Origin: Paenibacillus tarimensis
GTDB taxonomy: Bacteria > Bacillota > Bacilli > Paenibacillales > Paenibacillaceae
Length of the DNA stretch: 64,000 bases
Reading direction: 5' to 3'
NCBI RefSeq assembly: GCF_021532315.1
Contig: NZ_JAKGAO010000004.1
Location: 248,001 to 312,000, forward strand
The notes beneath the pieces are model-generated. The model made no database searches and had not been told where the DNA came from. It saw nothing but the letters and a program-made list of their open reading frames with translations. Positions 26,032 to 35,583 of the stretch are shown here, piece by piece; within the stretch, counting starts at the first letter, position 1, and each line of letters starts with the position of its first letter. The translations under genes were made by a program, and so were the position numbers.

Positions 26032-26601
26032 ATGACGATATTAGGCAAATCGGAGCAGTGGCAGGAGAAAACAGTCAAGACGGATCATATCTTCAATGGG
26101 CGGATGATTACGCTGCAGGTGGACACGGTTCAGCTGCCAAATGGTGAAACGGCGACACGCGAAATTGTCAAGCACCCTGGTGCTGCCGCGGTTATGGCTT
26201 TAATAGATGACAAGCTGCTCGTTGTTGAGCAGTACCGCAAGCCGCTCGAGAAATTTCAGGTTGAGCTTCCGGCGGGCAAGCTCGACCCTGGTGAGGATCC
26301 GATTCAGGCGGCTTACCGCGAGCTGGAAGAAGAGACGGGGTATAAGGCCAAGGAAGGTTCAATGAAGCTGGTCAGCGCTTTCTTCACCTCGCCGGGATTT
26401 GCCGATGAGAAGCTGTACCTGTACTTTACGGATCAGCTGGAGAAAGGCTCACTGCAGCTGGATGAGGATGAGTTCCTGGCTGTGGAAGCGATCAGCTTCG
26501 AGCAGGCTCAGCAGTATATCCGTGAAGACCGGATTAGTGATGCCAAAACAATGATGGCTGTGCAGGCATGGCAGCTGTACCGGCTGACGGGAACAATCTG
26601 A
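26032..26601 (+). CDS. nudF: ADP-ribose pyrophosphatase (NUDIX)
   Basis: A 189-residue Nudix hydrolase that cleaves ADP-ribose to AMP and ribose 5-phosphate. The Nudix box reads GKLDPGEDPIQAAYRELEEE followed by TGY (about residues 82-104), fitting GX5EX7REUXEEXGU. The N-terminal strand with KTDHIFNGRMITL and the FFTSPGFADEKLYLY block are typical of the ADP-ribose subfamily. A CAAGGAGTGGAG ribosome site precedes the ATG. The gene order nudF then spoIIM, fur matches the equivalent Bacillus region. The EndoQ-type gene begins one base after its stop. Confidence 0.93.
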   Translation: MTILGKSEQWQEKTVKTDHIFNGRMITLQVDTVQLPNGETATREIVKHPGAAAVMALIDDKLLVVEQYRKPLEKFQVELPAGKLDPGEDPIQAAYRELEEETGYKAKEGSMKLVSAFFTSPGFADEKLYLYFTDQLEKGSLQLDEDEFLAVEAISFEQAQQYIREDRISDAKTMMAVQAWQLYRLTGTI

Positions 26602-26602
26602 T

Positions 26603-27817
26603 ATGACTGGCCAGCAGGGCGGTCAGCAGCTTCAAACGGTCTATGCCGACATGCATATTCACATAGGAAGTACCGACCATGGTGAACCGGTTAAGATCAG
26701 TGCCAGCCGCAGCCTCACGTTCCGCAACATTGCGCACGAGGCGGCAGTCCGCAAAGGGATACGGCTGCTCGGCGTCATAGATACCCACTCGCCTGGTGTC
26801 CAGCGGGATATCGCCGGGCTGCTGGAGACCGGTGAAATGTCGGAGGTCGAAGGCGGAGGCATCGGATATCGCGATACGACCCTGCTGCTTGGCAGTGAGA
26901 TTGAAGTGAAGGAGCCTGGAAGAGGCCCGGCGCATTATCTGGTGTTCATGCCGGACTTCGACCGTATGCGAGCATGGACGGAATGGATGAGCGCTTATAT
27001 GCGCAATGTCATGCTCAGCTCCCAGCGCATTTATGTGACGGGCAGGGAGCTGCAGGATCAGGCGCTCGCCAGAGGAGGGCTGTTCATTCCCGCCCATATT
27101 TTCACTCCGCACAAGAGCCTCTATGGCAGCTGTACGGATTCAATCGCGGAAGTGCTGGATCCGGCAGCAGTGTCCGCAGTTGAGCTTGGCTTAAGCGCTG
27201 ACACTGAAATGGCCGGTTACGTAGCGGAGCTGGACGGCTACCCGTTTCTGACGAATTCGGATGCACATTCCCTCTCCAAGATTGGCCGTGAGTATAATGA
27301 ACTGCTGCTTGGCCAGCCTTCATTTGCGGACTTTCAGATGGCCTTGGAAGGTAAGGAAGGCAGGCGGATTGCCGCTAATTACGGCTTGAATCCGAGGCTT
27401 GGCAAGTATCACAAAACCTACTGCCTCAATTGTGAGTCAGCACTAGGTCCAGATGAGCCGGACCGCCAGCCGGAGCGCTGCTCTCTTTGCGGCAGCACTA
27501 AGCTTGTCAATGGGGTCATGGACCGGATTCAGGAGCTCGGCAGGCTGATGAACCGGGAGGAGCTTCCTGAGCAGAGCGGACGTCCGCCGTATCGGTACCA
27601 AATTCCTCTCGAATTTGTACCGGGTGTAGGACCCAAGCTGCTTGATCGGCTTTTGAAGCGCTTTGGCACTGAGATGGATGTTCTTCACAGCGCCGGTAAA
27701 GAGGAGCTGGCTGATGAAGCGGGAGCACAAACAGCAGACCTTATTATTGCGGCCAGAGAAGGACGCCTTAATCTTGAGGCAGGAGGCGGGGGCAAATACG
27801 GGAGAGTAAGGAAGTAG
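26603..27817 (+). CDS. EndoQ-type endonuclease (PHP domain, zinc finger, HhH)
   Basis: A 404-residue protein of the TIGR00375/endonuclease Q family, which nicks DNA 5' to deaminated bases such as uracil and hypoxanthine. The PHP metal site shows DMHIHIGS, GVIDTHSPGV, SEIEVKEPGRG, PAHIFTPHKSLYG and FLTNSDAHSL. A four-Cys zinc finger follows at about residues 274-296 (CLNCES, CSLCGS), then a C-terminal helix-hairpin-helix-like segment (FVPGVGPKLLDRLLKRFG). It follows nudF after one base, so the pair may share a damage-cleaning theme: a nucleotide hydrolase and a repair nuclease. Bacillus pumilus and archaeal EndoQ are the characterised members. Confidence 0.85.
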   Translation: MTGQQGGQQLQTVYADMHIHIGSTDHGEPVKISASRSLTFRNIAHEAAVRKGIRLLGVIDTHSPGVQRDIAGLLETGEMSEVEGGGIGYRDTTLLLGSEIEVKEPGRGPAHYLVFMPDFDRMRAWTEWMSAYMRNVMLSSQRIYVTGRELQDQALARGGLFIPAHIFTPHKSLYGSCTDSIAEVLDPAAVSAVELGLSADTEMAGYVAELDGYPFLTNSDAHSLSKIGREYNELLLGQPSFADFQMALEGKEGRRIAANYGLNPRLGKYHKTYCLNCESALGPDEPDRQPERCSLCGSTKLVNGVMDRIQELGRLMNREELPEQSGRPPYRYQIPLEFVPGVGPKLLDRLLKRFGTEMDVLHSAGKEELADEAGAQTADLIIAAREGRLNLEAGGGGKYGRVRK

Positions 27818-27853
27818 TTCCCTTTAGGCCGGAACTGCCAGCCTGCCCGCAGG

Positions 27854-27883
27854 GGCATACCGCTTGGACGAACGTCATACAAT
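27854..27883 (+). promoter_or_regulatory. Sigma-E promoter of spoIIM
   Basis: CATACAAT at 27876-27883 matches the sigma-E -10 consensus exactly, and GGCATAC at 27854-27860 fits its -35 with a spacing of about 15 bases. In Bacillus subtilis spoIIM is under sigma-E. The bases just after it (GTACAAGAC) also follow the dacB promoter. Confidence 0.6.
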
Positions 27884-27919
27884 GTACAAGACAGTTCGGA
27901 CAAGAAGGGGGAACGGCAG

Positions 27920-28546
27920 ATGAACCCTGTACAATGGCTGCGTTCCGGCAGGGAAAGCCTGACCTTGTATGTATTTGTGATTGTGCTCTTTGTTGTCGGC
28001 GTTGTCTTCGGCACGCTGATGTATAATGCTTTGACACTGGAGCAGCAGGAGGTGCTGGCAGGGGAGGTCAGCCATTACGCGGAAGTGTTTAAAGCGGGAA
28101 TCATGCCTGAAGTTGACGGCTCGCTTCGCGACCGGGCAATTTTTTATGGCAAATGGCTGCTGCTGATCTGGCTGCTCGGCATAACAGTTGTGGGGCTGCC
28201 TGTCATTCTTGCGCTGGATTTCATGAAGGGTGTTCTGATCGGATTTTCCGTGGGGGCCCTGATCAGCCAGCATGAATGGAAAGGCCTGTTGTTCGCGATG
28301 GCCTCCATAGCACCGCCGAATCTCATTGTTATTCCCGCGCTTATAATGGCGAGCGTATCTGGGCTGACCTTCTCTCTCTATGTAATCAGGCAAAGGCTGA
28401 TCGGTAAAGGAGGCGACCTTGTACAGCCGCTGCTGTCCCACACAGCCGCTTCACTTCTGCTGCTCCTAGTCTTATGGGGAGCAGCGCTTGTGGAAGTCTA
28501 TTTATCCCCTTATATTATCGCTTGGGCGGCTCCCTATCTGGTCTAG
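27920..28546 (+). CDS. spoIIM: SpoIIM, stage II sporulation protein M
   Basis: SpoIIM is part of the SpoIID-SpoIIM-SpoIIP machine that remodels septal peptidoglycan so the mother cell can engulf the forespore; SpoIIM is its membrane scaffold. The 208-residue protein has five predicted membrane helices (first at about residues 17-35) and the family block FMKGVLIGFSVGALISQHEWKG. AGAAGGGGG precedes ATG 27920, and a sigma-E promoter lies 37 bases upstream. fur follows, as in Bacillus. Confidence 0.93.
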   Translation: MNPVQWLRSGRESLTLYVFVIVLFVVGVVFGTLMYNALTLEQQEVLAGEVSHYAEVFKAGIMPEVDGSLRDRAIFYGKWLLLIWLLGITVVGLPVILALDFMKGVLIGFSVGALISQHEWKGLLFAMASIAPPNLIVIPALIMASVSGLTFSLYVIRQRLIGKGGDLVQPLLSHTAASLLLLLVLWGAALVEVYLSPYIIAWAAPYLV

Positions 28547-28565
28547 GAGCCGTCCTCCTATTTTC
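28525..28565 (+). terminator. Possible terminator overlapping the spoIIM stop
   Basis: GGCGGCTCC and GGAGCCGTC form a nine-base inverted repeat around the end of spoIIM, followed by TATTTTCT. The T tract is interrupted, so termination may be partial. Confidence 0.45.
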
Positions 28566-28576
28566 TAGTAAAAGGT

Positions 28577-28606
28577 TTGACTTTCCCGGCTATTAACCCC
28601 TATAAT
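28577..28606 (+). promoter_or_regulatory. Sigma-A promoter of fur
   Basis: TTGACT at 28577-28582 and TATAAT at 28601-28606 are separated by 18 bases. The element lies about 50 bases before the fur start, independent of the sporulation promoter of spoIIM. Confidence 0.7.
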
Positions 28607-28657
28607 GAAAGCAACTGTCTGGCGCAGGCGGTGCATGGAAGCGCGGAGGGAATAATT

Positions 28658-29116
28658 ATGGAAGCCCGTATCGAGAAAATCAAACAGCAGCTTCAGTCGC
28701 AGGGCTACAAGCTAACCCCGCAGCGGGAAGCAACCGTACGTGTGCTGCTCGAGAACGAAGAGGATCATCTGAGTGCAGAGGACGTCTTCATGCTGGTGAA
28801 GGAGAAAGCGCCTGAAATCGGCTTGGCGACGGTCTATCGGACCTTGGAGCTGCTAAGCGAGCTTCATGTAGTAGAGAAGCTCAACTTTGGCGATGGTGTG
28901 GCCCGCTATGATCTTCGTACCGACAGCAACAAGCATCACCATCATCATTTGATTTGTGTGCAGTGCGGTGCTATGGATGAAATTATGGACGATTGGCTGG
29001 GTCCACTGGAAGAACGGCTGGAACTGGAGTATGGTTTTCAAGTCATTGATCATCGGCTTGACTTTCATGGAATCTGCAGCCGCTGCAGAGACAAGAACAA
29101 TCAACCAGGTAGCTGA
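28658..29116 (+). CDS. fur: Fur family metal-dependent repressor
   Basis: A 152-residue repressor. The N-terminal winged helix contains KLTPQREATVRVLL and GLATVYRTLELLSELHVV; the C-terminal dimer domain contains the His cluster NKHHHHHLICVQCGAMDEI and a second CxxC in GICSRCRD, together a structural zinc site. The neighbourhood (spoIIM upstream, DUF4227-xerD-deoB downstream) matches Bacillus fur rather than perR or zur. I start at ATG 28658, after GGAGGG; the longer frame upstream contains the promoter. Expected role: iron-responsive repression of uptake genes. Confidence 0.9.
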   Translation: MEARIEKIKQQLQSQGYKLTPQREATVRVLLENEEDHLSAEDVFMLVKEKAPEIGLATVYRTLELLSELHVVEKLNFGDGVARYDLRTDSNKHHHHHLICVQCGAMDEIMDDWLGPLEERLELEYGFQVIDHRLDFHGICSRCRDKNNQPGS

Positions 29117-29147
29117 ATAGTTATAATGGAGAAGTAACAGATGATAG

Positions 29148-29195
29148 ACTCCTGTGAGCAACCGGCATTGTCCGGTATACTCGCAGGAGTTTTTG
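29148..29195 (+). terminator. Terminator after fur
   Basis: ACTCCTGTGAG and CTCGCAGGAGT form the stem, followed by TTTTT at 29190-29194. It lies between fur and the convergent protease gene. Confidence 0.85.
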
Positions 29196-29216
29196 CATGC
29201 TGCCTCCGATTCTTTC

Positions 29217-30482
29217 TTACTTTATGAATGAATGATTCTGCAAGATAAGGACCTGGTTCGGTCGATTAGAACGGCTGCCAAGGGGCTTCCGAAGCAGCCG
29301 CTGCCGGCGGGCGCTGCCGGGATCTGCTGTACGAAAGGCGGTTGGGGAGGCTGCCGCCCGCCTGAGAGCCTTGGCGTTCTGAAGCAGACCGGCGCCTTGG
29401 GCTTTGACGCTGAAGCCTAGCTTCCTGGCGCTCGCGGCGAGGAGGTTGCTAATTTGATGCGGTGTCAAGTCTGGCATCCTCAACAGCAAAAGCGCAGTCC
29501 CCCCGGCCGCATGCGGTGAAGCCATGCTGGTGCCCGACATTATCTTGTAACCGCCGCGAAGCCATGTAGAGCGAATGTTCAAGCCGGGTGCGGCGCATGT
29601 CAACCCGTTTCCCCGGCTGCTGAAACCTGCGATCCTTCTTTTCCTCGTAGAGGCCGCGACGGCAATGACGCCCGCATACCTTGCTGGCGCATCCAGGCTC
29701 TTTGCCGCCTTGCCCTCATTCCCTGCTGAAGAGACGATCACAATTCCATGGCGCCTTGCCCTTCTTACAGCTTCCCGAAGCGCCTGGCTGTCTTCCCCGG
29801 GCGGCAAACCCAGACTCAGGTTCATCACCTGCATCCGGTTACGAATACACCAGTCAATTCCCTCCACAATATCCGATACATATCCGTTTCCTTCCTGGTC
29901 CAATACCTTGACAGCATAAAGGGATATTCGGGGCGCCACTCCCTTTAACTGCTTGAAGCCGGTTCCTGCCGCAATGCCGGCCACATGCGTGCCGTGACCG
30001 TTGTCATCCCGGTAGGAATGGCCGCTGATCGTATTGATTCCGCCCGCTATCCTAAGATCGGGATGAGCGGCAATGCCGGTATCAAGAATGGCCAAACGTA
30101 CCCCGCTGCCTTGTGTAAGCGGCCACACCAGCGGCGCTTGAACCTGCTTGATGTTCCAAGGAGCGTGGCCCTGTTCACAGCTGCTCGAACGTATGGCTCG
30201 CAGCGTCTGTGGCAGGCCGTGAGCCCTGGCTTTCACATCTTTTTCAATAAATCTGATGCCGGAATGCCGGGCTATCTTGCTCAAGCTTTTTCGTTTATCG
30301 ATTGTTAGGCTGAATATTCCTTGCTCGTCAAGCTGTTTGTGAGGACGGAATCCGGCAGCTTTCAGTTCTTTCAGACAGGTGCTGTAGCTGCTTCTATGCT
30401 TGAAAGCAAACAGCCTGCGCTCCCCATGCCGGTTCCTGCCGCGGCATGCACAGCTGCTAATGAGTTGACTCAATGATATCAT
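29217..30482 (-). CDS. Subtilisin-family (S8) serine protease without clear signal peptide
   Basis: A 421-residue protein. The catalytic Asp is in [14 protein letters not shown], the His in [13 protein letters not shown] and the Ser in [12 protein letters not shown], with the oxyanion Asn in SSAGNEG. Residues about 25-95 look like an I9-type inhibitory propeptide ([20 protein letters not shown]). No convincing signal peptide is seen: the N-terminus [20 protein letters not shown] lacks a hydrophobic core. The C-terminal 50 residues are very basic. I start at ATG 30482, after GTGGAGGG. It is divergent from ald. The role could be intracellular or sporulation-related. Confidence 0.87.
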   Translation of the reverse strand: MISLSQLISSCACRGRNRHGERRLFAFKHRSSYSTCLKELKAAGFRPHKQLDEQGIFSLTIDKRKSLSKIARHSGIRFIEKDVKARAHGLPQTLRAIRSSSCEQGHAPWNIKQVQAPLVWPLTQGSGVRLAILDTGIAAHPDLRIAGGINTISGHSYRDDNGHGTHVAGIAAGTGFKQLKGVAPRISLYAVKVLDQEGNGYVSDIVEGIDWCIRNRMQVMNLSLGLPPGEDSQALREAVRRARRHGIVIVSSAGNEGKAAKSLDAPARYAGVIAVAASTRKRRIAGFSSRGNGLTCAAPGLNIRSTWLRGGYKIMSGTSMASPHAAGGTALLLLRMPDLTPHQISNLLAASARKLGFSVKAQGAGLLQNAKALRRAAASPTAFRTADPGSARRQRLLRKPLGSRSNRPNQVLILQNHSFIK

Positions 30483-30639
30483 CGTTTTCCCTCCACGTTT
30501 CCGGTCTAATGACATAGTATGTAGGCAGATGCGCAGTGTATTGGGCCAATTTCCCACCACGGCACATATTCTCATGTTAATATGGAAAGGGTATCCATAT
30601 AAGGTCTTCAAAAGGGAGCCGACAAAGGAGGAAATGAAC

Positions 30640-31773
30640 ATGCGAGTAGGGGTGCCAAAGGAAATTAAAACAAGTGAATACAGGGTAGCTCTGACGCCGG
30701 CTGGTGTAACTGCCTTGCGCCATGCAGGACATGAAGTGATGATCCAGGCAGGGGCTGGGGAAGGAAGCGGGTTTGACGACGAGGCCTATGCAGAAGAAGG
30801 GGCAGTGATTGTACCAGAAGCAGCTCAGGTGTGGCGGCAGGCGGATATGATTATGAAGGTTAAGGAGCCTCTTGCAGAAGAGTACGCTTATTTCAAACCT
30901 GAACAGCTGCTGTTTACTTATCTGCATCTGGCAGCCGAGCCGGCCTTGACGAAGGCTCTTACTGCAAACCGGGTCACGGCAGTCGCCTACGAGACGATTC
31001 AGCTGGATAACGGCGGGCTGCCTCTGCTGACGCCGATGAGTGAGGTTGCGGGCAGGATGGCTGTCCAGGTAGGTGCCAGATTCCTCGAGGCCTTCCACGG
31101 GGGGAGGGGGATTTTGCTGGGCGGCGTGCCCGGCGTTCCGCCAGCGGAGGTCATCGTGTTGGGTGGAGGCATCGTTGGCCTCAACGCGGCCCGCATGGCG
31201 CTTGGCATGGGAGCCAGTGTTGTTATTTTGGAGCGCAGCCCGGACCGGATGCGTTATATTGATGATGTTTTCGGCGGAACAATTCATACCTTGATGTCCA
31301 ACAGCTATAATATTGCTAATGCAGTTCGAAAGGCTGATTTGCTTGTCGGCGCTGTTCTGATCCCGGGGGCGCGTGCTCCTCATCTGGTAACCGAGGAGAT
31401 GGTCAAGACGATGAAGAAGGGAGCGGTTATTGTAGATGTAGCGGTCGACCAGGGCGGTACGATCGAGACGATTGACCGGGTTACCACCCACAAGGATCCT
31501 GTGTATGAGAAGCATGGCGTTCTGCATTATGCCGTTGCCAATATGCCGGGGGCCGTTCCGCGAACATCTACGCTGGCATTAACCAATGTTACTCTCCCAT
31601 ATGCAGTTGAACTGGCAACCAAAGGCTTTCATCGGGCGGTTCAAGACAATATCCCGCTGCGCAAGGGCGTCAACACGTATCAAGGCTATATCACACACCC
31701 GGGAGTGGCAGAAGCGGCAGGAGCCGGTTATGTACCGCTGGAAAGTCTGCTTGCCGGCGCCGGGCCTGGCTGA
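30640..31773 (+). CDS. ald: Alanine dehydrogenase
   Basis: A 377-residue NAD-dependent enzyme converting L-alanine and pyruvate, used for alanine catabolism and important in sporulation of Bacillus. The start [20 protein letters not shown] holds the substrate Arg, [14 protein letters not shown] holds catalytic-domain residues, and [21 protein letters not shown] is the NAD site; [15 protein letters not shown] is the closing signature. AAAGGAGG at 30624-30631 best fits ATG 30640; an ATG at 30634 is too close to it. No terminator is obvious downstream. Confidence 0.96.
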   Translation: MRVGVPKEIKTSEYRVALTPAGVTALRHAGHEVMIQAGAGEGSGFDDEAYAEEGAVIVPEAAQVWRQADMIMKVKEPLAEEYAYFKPEQLLFTYLHLAAEPALTKALTANRVTAVAYETIQLDNGGLPLLTPMSEVAGRMAVQVGARFLEAFHGGRGILLGGVPGVPPAEVIVLGGGIVGLNAARMALGMGASVVILERSPDRMRYIDDVFGGTIHTLMSNSYNIANAVRKADLLVGAVLIPGARAPHLVTEEMVKTMKKGAVIVDVAVDQGGTIETIDRVTTHKDPVYEKHGVLHYAVANMPGAVPRTSTLALTNVTLPYAVELATKGFHRAVQDNIPLRKGVNTYQGYITHPGVAEAAGAGYVPLESLLAGAGPG

Positions 31774-31909
31774 CAGCTGCCTTCTAGAAGCGAGCATTGA
31801 TAGAATAGACGTTCAGCCGCCAGCTTAACTGCACCGCATAACCGTCACGGCAGCGACATATGGTGGGATAAGGACGAACTGTCCCATAATTTATGCTGGG
31901 GGAATATTG

Positions 31910-32143
31910 ATGGTTGTATCACTGCAAAAGGTTGTCAGGCGGCTGGTCTTTGTATTGTCGCTTATGCTTCTTACCCTGCTCATGTTCTTTACCATCCGGC
32001 TTCTGACGCAGTGGGTGCATGCGCCTGATCCGTATGCGGTACCGCAGGGCAGCGCGGTCAAGGTATTCGGAGATCGCACGGGGTCCCTCTCCGAATTCAG
32101 CTTCCGCGAGAGACTGTGGTGGTTTTACCGGATTGGCGAATAA
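31910..32143 (+). CDS. DUF4227 family membrane protein (YqzK-like)
   Basis: A 77-residue protein with one membrane helix at about residues 10-35 (LVFVLSLMLLTLLMFFTIRLL) and a conserved tail with PDPYAVPQGSAVKVF and RLWWFYRIGE. It fits DUF4227; the Bacillus subtilis member yqzK lies between fur and xerD, the same place as here apart from the inserted protease and ald genes. ATG 31910 has GGGGGA six bases upstream. No function is known. Confidence 0.8.
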   Translation: MVVSLQKVVRRLVFVLSLMLLTLLMFFTIRLLTQWVHAPDPYAVPQGSAVKVFGDRTGSLSEFSFRERLWWFYRIGE

Positions 32144-32244
32144 GCTGTCATAATTATTGACTTCAATCAGCAGGATATTACAGCATCTGTGTGGAATTAT
32201 CAGAGGATAAAGGACAGAGAGATTGCAACAGAAAGGATGTCTTC

Positions 32245-33138
32245 ATGAAGGATCAGCTGCAGCCATTTGTCCGTTATCTGTCTGAGGAGCGCGGTTTGTC
32301 GCGTTCGACAATTGAATCTTACGAGCGGGATTTGTCGATGTTCTTCGAGTATGCTGCCGGGGATGGCCTTACTTTGCCCGATCATGTGCGCAAGCACCAC
32401 ATTGCGAAGTATCTGCTGCACTTGAAGCAATCGGGCCGTGCGGTGGCAACGCTGTCCAGAACGGTTTCCTCGATCCGGGCATTCTTCAAGTTTCTTGTGC
32501 TGACGCAGGTGCTGACGATTGATCCGGCCGTTCACATGGAAACCCCTAAGCAGGAGAAACGACTGCCGGGTGTGATATCGATAGCGGATATCGGGAGGCT
32601 GCTGGATGCGCCTGTACCCGATACGGCTGGCGGTGTGCGGGACAAGGCCATGCTGGAGCTCTTGTATGCTACCGGAATCCGGGTCAGTGAGCTGATTGCA
32701 CTGAACATTGGAGATGTTAACCTCGACATGGGATTTGTCCGCTGCATGGGGGCGTCTGGGAAAGAACGGATCATTCCACTCGGAAGGGTAGCATCCGGCT
32801 CGATGAATGAGTATGTCGGCGCTGCACGCAGCAAGTTTGCCAAGCCTGACCGGGAGGAGAACGCCTTGTTCCTCAATCACTTGGGGACGCGAATGACCAG
32901 GCAGGGATTCTGGAAGATTATCAAGAAGTACGCCCGTGAAAGCGGAATAGAGCAGCAGATTACACCGCATACACTGCGCCATTCCTTCGCAGCCCACCTG
33001 GTTGAGAATGGGGCGGATCTGCGTGTTGTTCAGGAAATGCTCGGACATGCGGATATCTCGACTACGCAGATTTATTCCCAGGTTACACGTTCGCGAATGA
33101 AGGATGTGTACGACCAGACGCATCCGCGGGCGAAGTAA
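32245..33138 (+). CDS. xerD: Tyrosine recombinase XerD
   Basis: XerD acts with XerC at the chromosomal dif site to resolve chromosome dimers. The 297-residue protein has the SAM-like N-terminal domain (about residues 4-90, [19 protein letters not shown]) and the catalytic domain with Arg in [13 protein letters not shown], the HxLRH block [30 protein letters not shown] with the second His and the nucleophilic Tyr. I start at ATG 32245, after GAAAGGATG, giving the usual 297-298 residues. Context (DUF4227, then deoB) matches Bacillus xerD (ripX). Confidence 0.95.
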   Translation: MKDQLQPFVRYLSEERGLSRSTIESYERDLSMFFEYAAGDGLTLPDHVRKHHIAKYLLHLKQSGRAVATLSRTVSSIRAFFKFLVLTQVLTIDPAVHMETPKQEKRLPGVISIADIGRLLDAPVPDTAGGVRDKAMLELLYATGIRVSELIALNIGDVNLDMGFVRCMGASGKERIIPLGRVASGSMNEYVGAARSKFAKPDREENALFLNHLGTRMTRQGFWKIIKKYARESGIEQQITPHTLRHSFAAHLVENGADLRVVQEMLGHADISTTQIYSQVTRSRMKDVYDQTHPRAK

Positions 33139-33170
33139 CGATTGGAGAACACAAGGGTGGAGTGAAAGCA

Positions 33171-34340
33171 ATGCGATTTAAACGTTTAACTGTTATTGTT
33201 CTGGATAGTGTGGGTATAGGAGAGCTCCCTGATGCTCCGTCATTCGGGGATGCCGGTTCACACACGCTTGGACACATAGCAGAGCAGGTAAGCGGATTTG
33301 ACCTGCCGAACCTGCGAAAGCTGGGACTTGGAAATATCGCCCCAATTGGCGATTGGAAGCCTGTGCCGGAGCCGTCTGCAGCTTACGGCAAGATGGCTGA
33401 GGTATCCGTCGGCAAGGATACGATGACCGGGCACTGGGAGCTGGCTGGCCTCCGGATCAACGTGCCGTTCCGCACGTTCCCGGACGGGTTCCCTGAAGAG
33501 CTGCTCCGCACCTTTGAAGAGCGAACAGGCCGCAAGGTAATCGGGAACAAGCCTGCCAGCGGCACAGAAATTTTGGATGAGCTGGGCAGCCGGCAGATGG
33601 AGACAGGAGAATGGATTGTTTACACTTCTGCTGACAGCGTGTTCCAGATCGCCGCTCACGAGGAAATTATTCCGCTTGAGGAGCTCTACCGCGCCTGTGA
33701 GATCGCCAGAGAGCTGACGCTTGAAGAGCCATACGCAGTCGGGAGGGTCATCGCTAGACCGTACGTGGGCAATCCCGGATCGTTTAAGCGAACATCCAAC
33801 CGTCATGATTATGCCGTCTCCCCTCCGTCTCCGACAGTGCTTAACGCGCTGCAAGACGGTGGGTTTGACGTGTGGTCAGTCGGCAAAATTAACGATATAT
33901 TCAGCGGAGAAGGCATTACGGCCTCTTACCCAACGAAGAGCAATGCCGATGGCATTGAACGGACCATTGAATTAATGGACAAGCCGTTCAGCGGTCTTCT
34001 CTTCACTAATCTGGTTGATTTCGACTCGCTGTTCGGGCACCGCCGAGACCCGGAAGGTTATGCGGGGGCCCTCACTGCTTTCGATCAGGCGCTGCCCCGA
34101 TTGTTGGAGCGGGTGACAGAGGATGATCTGCTCGTTATAACAGCTGATCATGGTAACGATCCGGTGCATGCCGGAACCGATCATACTCGCGAATATGTAC
34201 CGCTGCTTGTCTATAATCCTAAGATAAAAAATGTCCAGCTTGGCGTGCGTGAGACCTTTTCGGACGTAGCAGCTACTATTGCAGTCAATTTTGGGGTAGC
34301 AGGAACCGGTAATGGCCGGAGCTTCCTGTCCGAATTATAG
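33171..34340 (+). CDS. deoB: Phosphopentomutase
   Basis: DeoB (Drm) interconverts ribose or deoxyribose 1- and 5-phosphates in nucleoside salvage. The 389-residue alkaline-phosphatase-superfamily protein has metal-site motifs [26 protein letters not shown] (phosphothreonine), [14 protein letters not shown] and ITADHGNDP with [11 protein letters not shown]. The ATG at 33171 is eight bases after GGGTGGAG; a GTG at 33162 overlaps that site. It is grouped with punA and pdp, which generate its substrates. Confidence 0.96.
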   Translation: MRFKRLTVIVLDSVGIGELPDAPSFGDAGSHTLGHIAEQVSGFDLPNLRKLGLGNIAPIGDWKPVPEPSAAYGKMAEVSVGKDTMTGHWELAGLRINVPFRTFPDGFPEELLRTFEERTGRKVIGNKPASGTEILDELGSRQMETGEWIVYTSADSVFQIAAHEEIIPLEELYRACEIARELTLEEPYAVGRVIARPYVGNPGSFKRTSNRHDYAVSPPSPTVLNALQDGGFDVWSVGKINDIFSGEGITASYPTKSNADGIERTIELMDKPFSGLLFTNLVDFDSLFGHRRDPEGYAGALTAFDQALPRLLERVTEDDLLVITADHGNDPVHAGTDHTREYVPLLVYNPKIKNVQLGVRETFSDVAATIAVNFGVAGTGNGRSFLSEL

Positions 34341-34459
34341 AGTCATAGCTAATGGCATAGCCAGACCGGGCGTTTATCCGCTGGGATTGAGGCTTGCAGT
34401 TTGGCGAGACAGGGTAGAATGCTTTACATAGACATACAAGAGAGATGGAGGAACAGAAT

Positions 34460-35287
34460 ATGACAGAGATAAAAGCAGCAGTACAAATTAAAGAAGCGGC
34501 GGATTTTATCCGCTCACGTGCAGCGGTTAAGCCGGAAATTGGTCTCATTATGGGTTCCGGCCTTGGTGTGCTGGGCGACCATGTTACGGATGCGGTGACT
34601 ATCGCTTATGAAGAAATTCCACATTTTCCTGTATCGACAGTTGAAGGCCACGCCGGCGAGCTGCTGATTGGTAAACTGGCCGGCCGGAATGTAGTGATGA
34701 TGCGTGGACGCTTTCATATGTATGAAGGCTATGGTCCGGAGCTTACAGCATTTCCTGTGCGTGTCATGAAGGCGCTGGGCGCGGACAAGTTAATCGTCAC
34801 CAATGCGGCGGGAGGTATCAATACCGGATTTGAGCCTGGCGATCTGATGCTGATATCGGATCACTTGAATCTTACTGGCCGCAATCCGCTGATCGGCGCG
34901 AATGATGACGAGCTGGGTGTAAGATTCCCGGATATGTCGGAGTGCTATAGCCGTAAGTTCCGGGCGATTGCAAGAGAGACAGCGGAAGCTCAGGGCTTTG
35001 GTGTTCGAGAAGGTGTCTATGTTGGTCTGCTTGGCCCTTCGTACGAGACTCCTGCGGAAATCCGCATGCTCCGGACGCTTGGAGCCGATGCGGTTGGAAT
35101 GTCTACTGTATCTGAGGTTATCGCGGCCCGTCACGCTGGCATTGAGGTTCTGGGCATCTCCTGCATCAGCAATATGGCAGCCGGTATACTAGATCAGCCG
35201 CTGTCTCATGAAGAGGTTATGGAAACGACGGAGCGCGTAAAATCTCGGTTTTTAGGTCTTGTGCTTGGTGTTATTCCAGCCCTTTAG
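34460..35287 (+). CDS. punA: Purine nucleoside phosphorylase
   Basis: A 275-residue trimeric-type phosphorylase that splits purine nucleosides into base and pentose 1-phosphate, the substrate of DeoB. Signatures are IGLIMGSGLGVLGD (phosphate loop), VEGHAGELLIG, VTNAAGGIN, GPSYETPAEIRM and GADAVGMSTVSEVIAARH. TGGAGGAA at 34446-34453 selects ATG 34460. Equivalent to pupG/deoD region of Bacillus. The next gene encodes a Spo0E-like protein. Confidence 0.95.
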   Translation: MTEIKAAVQIKEAADFIRSRAAVKPEIGLIMGSGLGVLGDHVTDAVTIAYEEIPHFPVSTVEGHAGELLIGKLAGRNVVMMRGRFHMYEGYGPELTAFPVRVMKALGADKLIVTNAAGGINTGFEPGDLMLISDHLNLTGRNPLIGANDDELGVRFPDMSECYSRKFRAIARETAEAQGFGVREGVYVGLLGPSYETPAEIRMLRTLGADAVGMSTVSEVIAARHAGIEVLGISCISNMAAGILDQPLSHEEVMETTERVKSRFLGLVLGVIPAL

Positions 35288-35403
35288 TCGCAATTTGTAA
35301 ATAAATTGTTACGTTAGGCTCGACTCATTGTGACATCCTTTGTCCGGTGACCGTCGTATAATGTCCCTTGTGAAATTTTTAAGGGATATTGGAGTGAAAT
35401 ATA

Positions 35404-35583
35404 TTGGATAAGCAGATTTTGTTGCAAATGGAGAGACTTCGCGGAAAAATGAATGCGGCAGCAAACCGTAACCAGGATGTACAGCATCAAGAGGTGCTGC
35501 GGCTCAGTCAGTCGCTGGATGGATTGATCGTGCAGTTTATGGTTGAAAAGCGGGCGTCGCAGATGAAAAAATCGTCTGTTTAG
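35404..35583 (+). CDS. Spo0E-like aspartyl-phosphate phosphatase
   Basis: A 59-residue helical protein starting [16 protein letters not shown] with the SQxLD motif at about residues 35-39 ([12 protein letters not shown]). This is the signature of the Spo0E/YisI/YnzD family, which removes phosphate from Spo0A~P and delays sporulation. Two helices separated by NRNQDVQHQ match the known hairpin fold. It starts with TTG 35404, after GGAGTGAAATATA. A TATAAT at 35357-35362 may be its promoter. Its TAG stop is part of the ribosome site of pdp, so the two are likely coupled. Confidence 0.78.
   Translation: MDKQILLQMERLRGKMNAAANRNQDVQHQEVLRLSQSLDGLIVQFMVEKRASQMKKSSV

Noticed and set aside
30577-31527. 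316-codon minus-strand frame opposite ald
   Set aside because: Antisense shadow of the well-supported alanine dehydrogenase gene; Cys/His/Arg-rich low-conservation translation and no ribosome site.
35328-35362. TTGTGA/TATAAT pair before the Spo0E-like gene
   Set aside because: Spacer of 23 bases; only the TATAAT is convincing.
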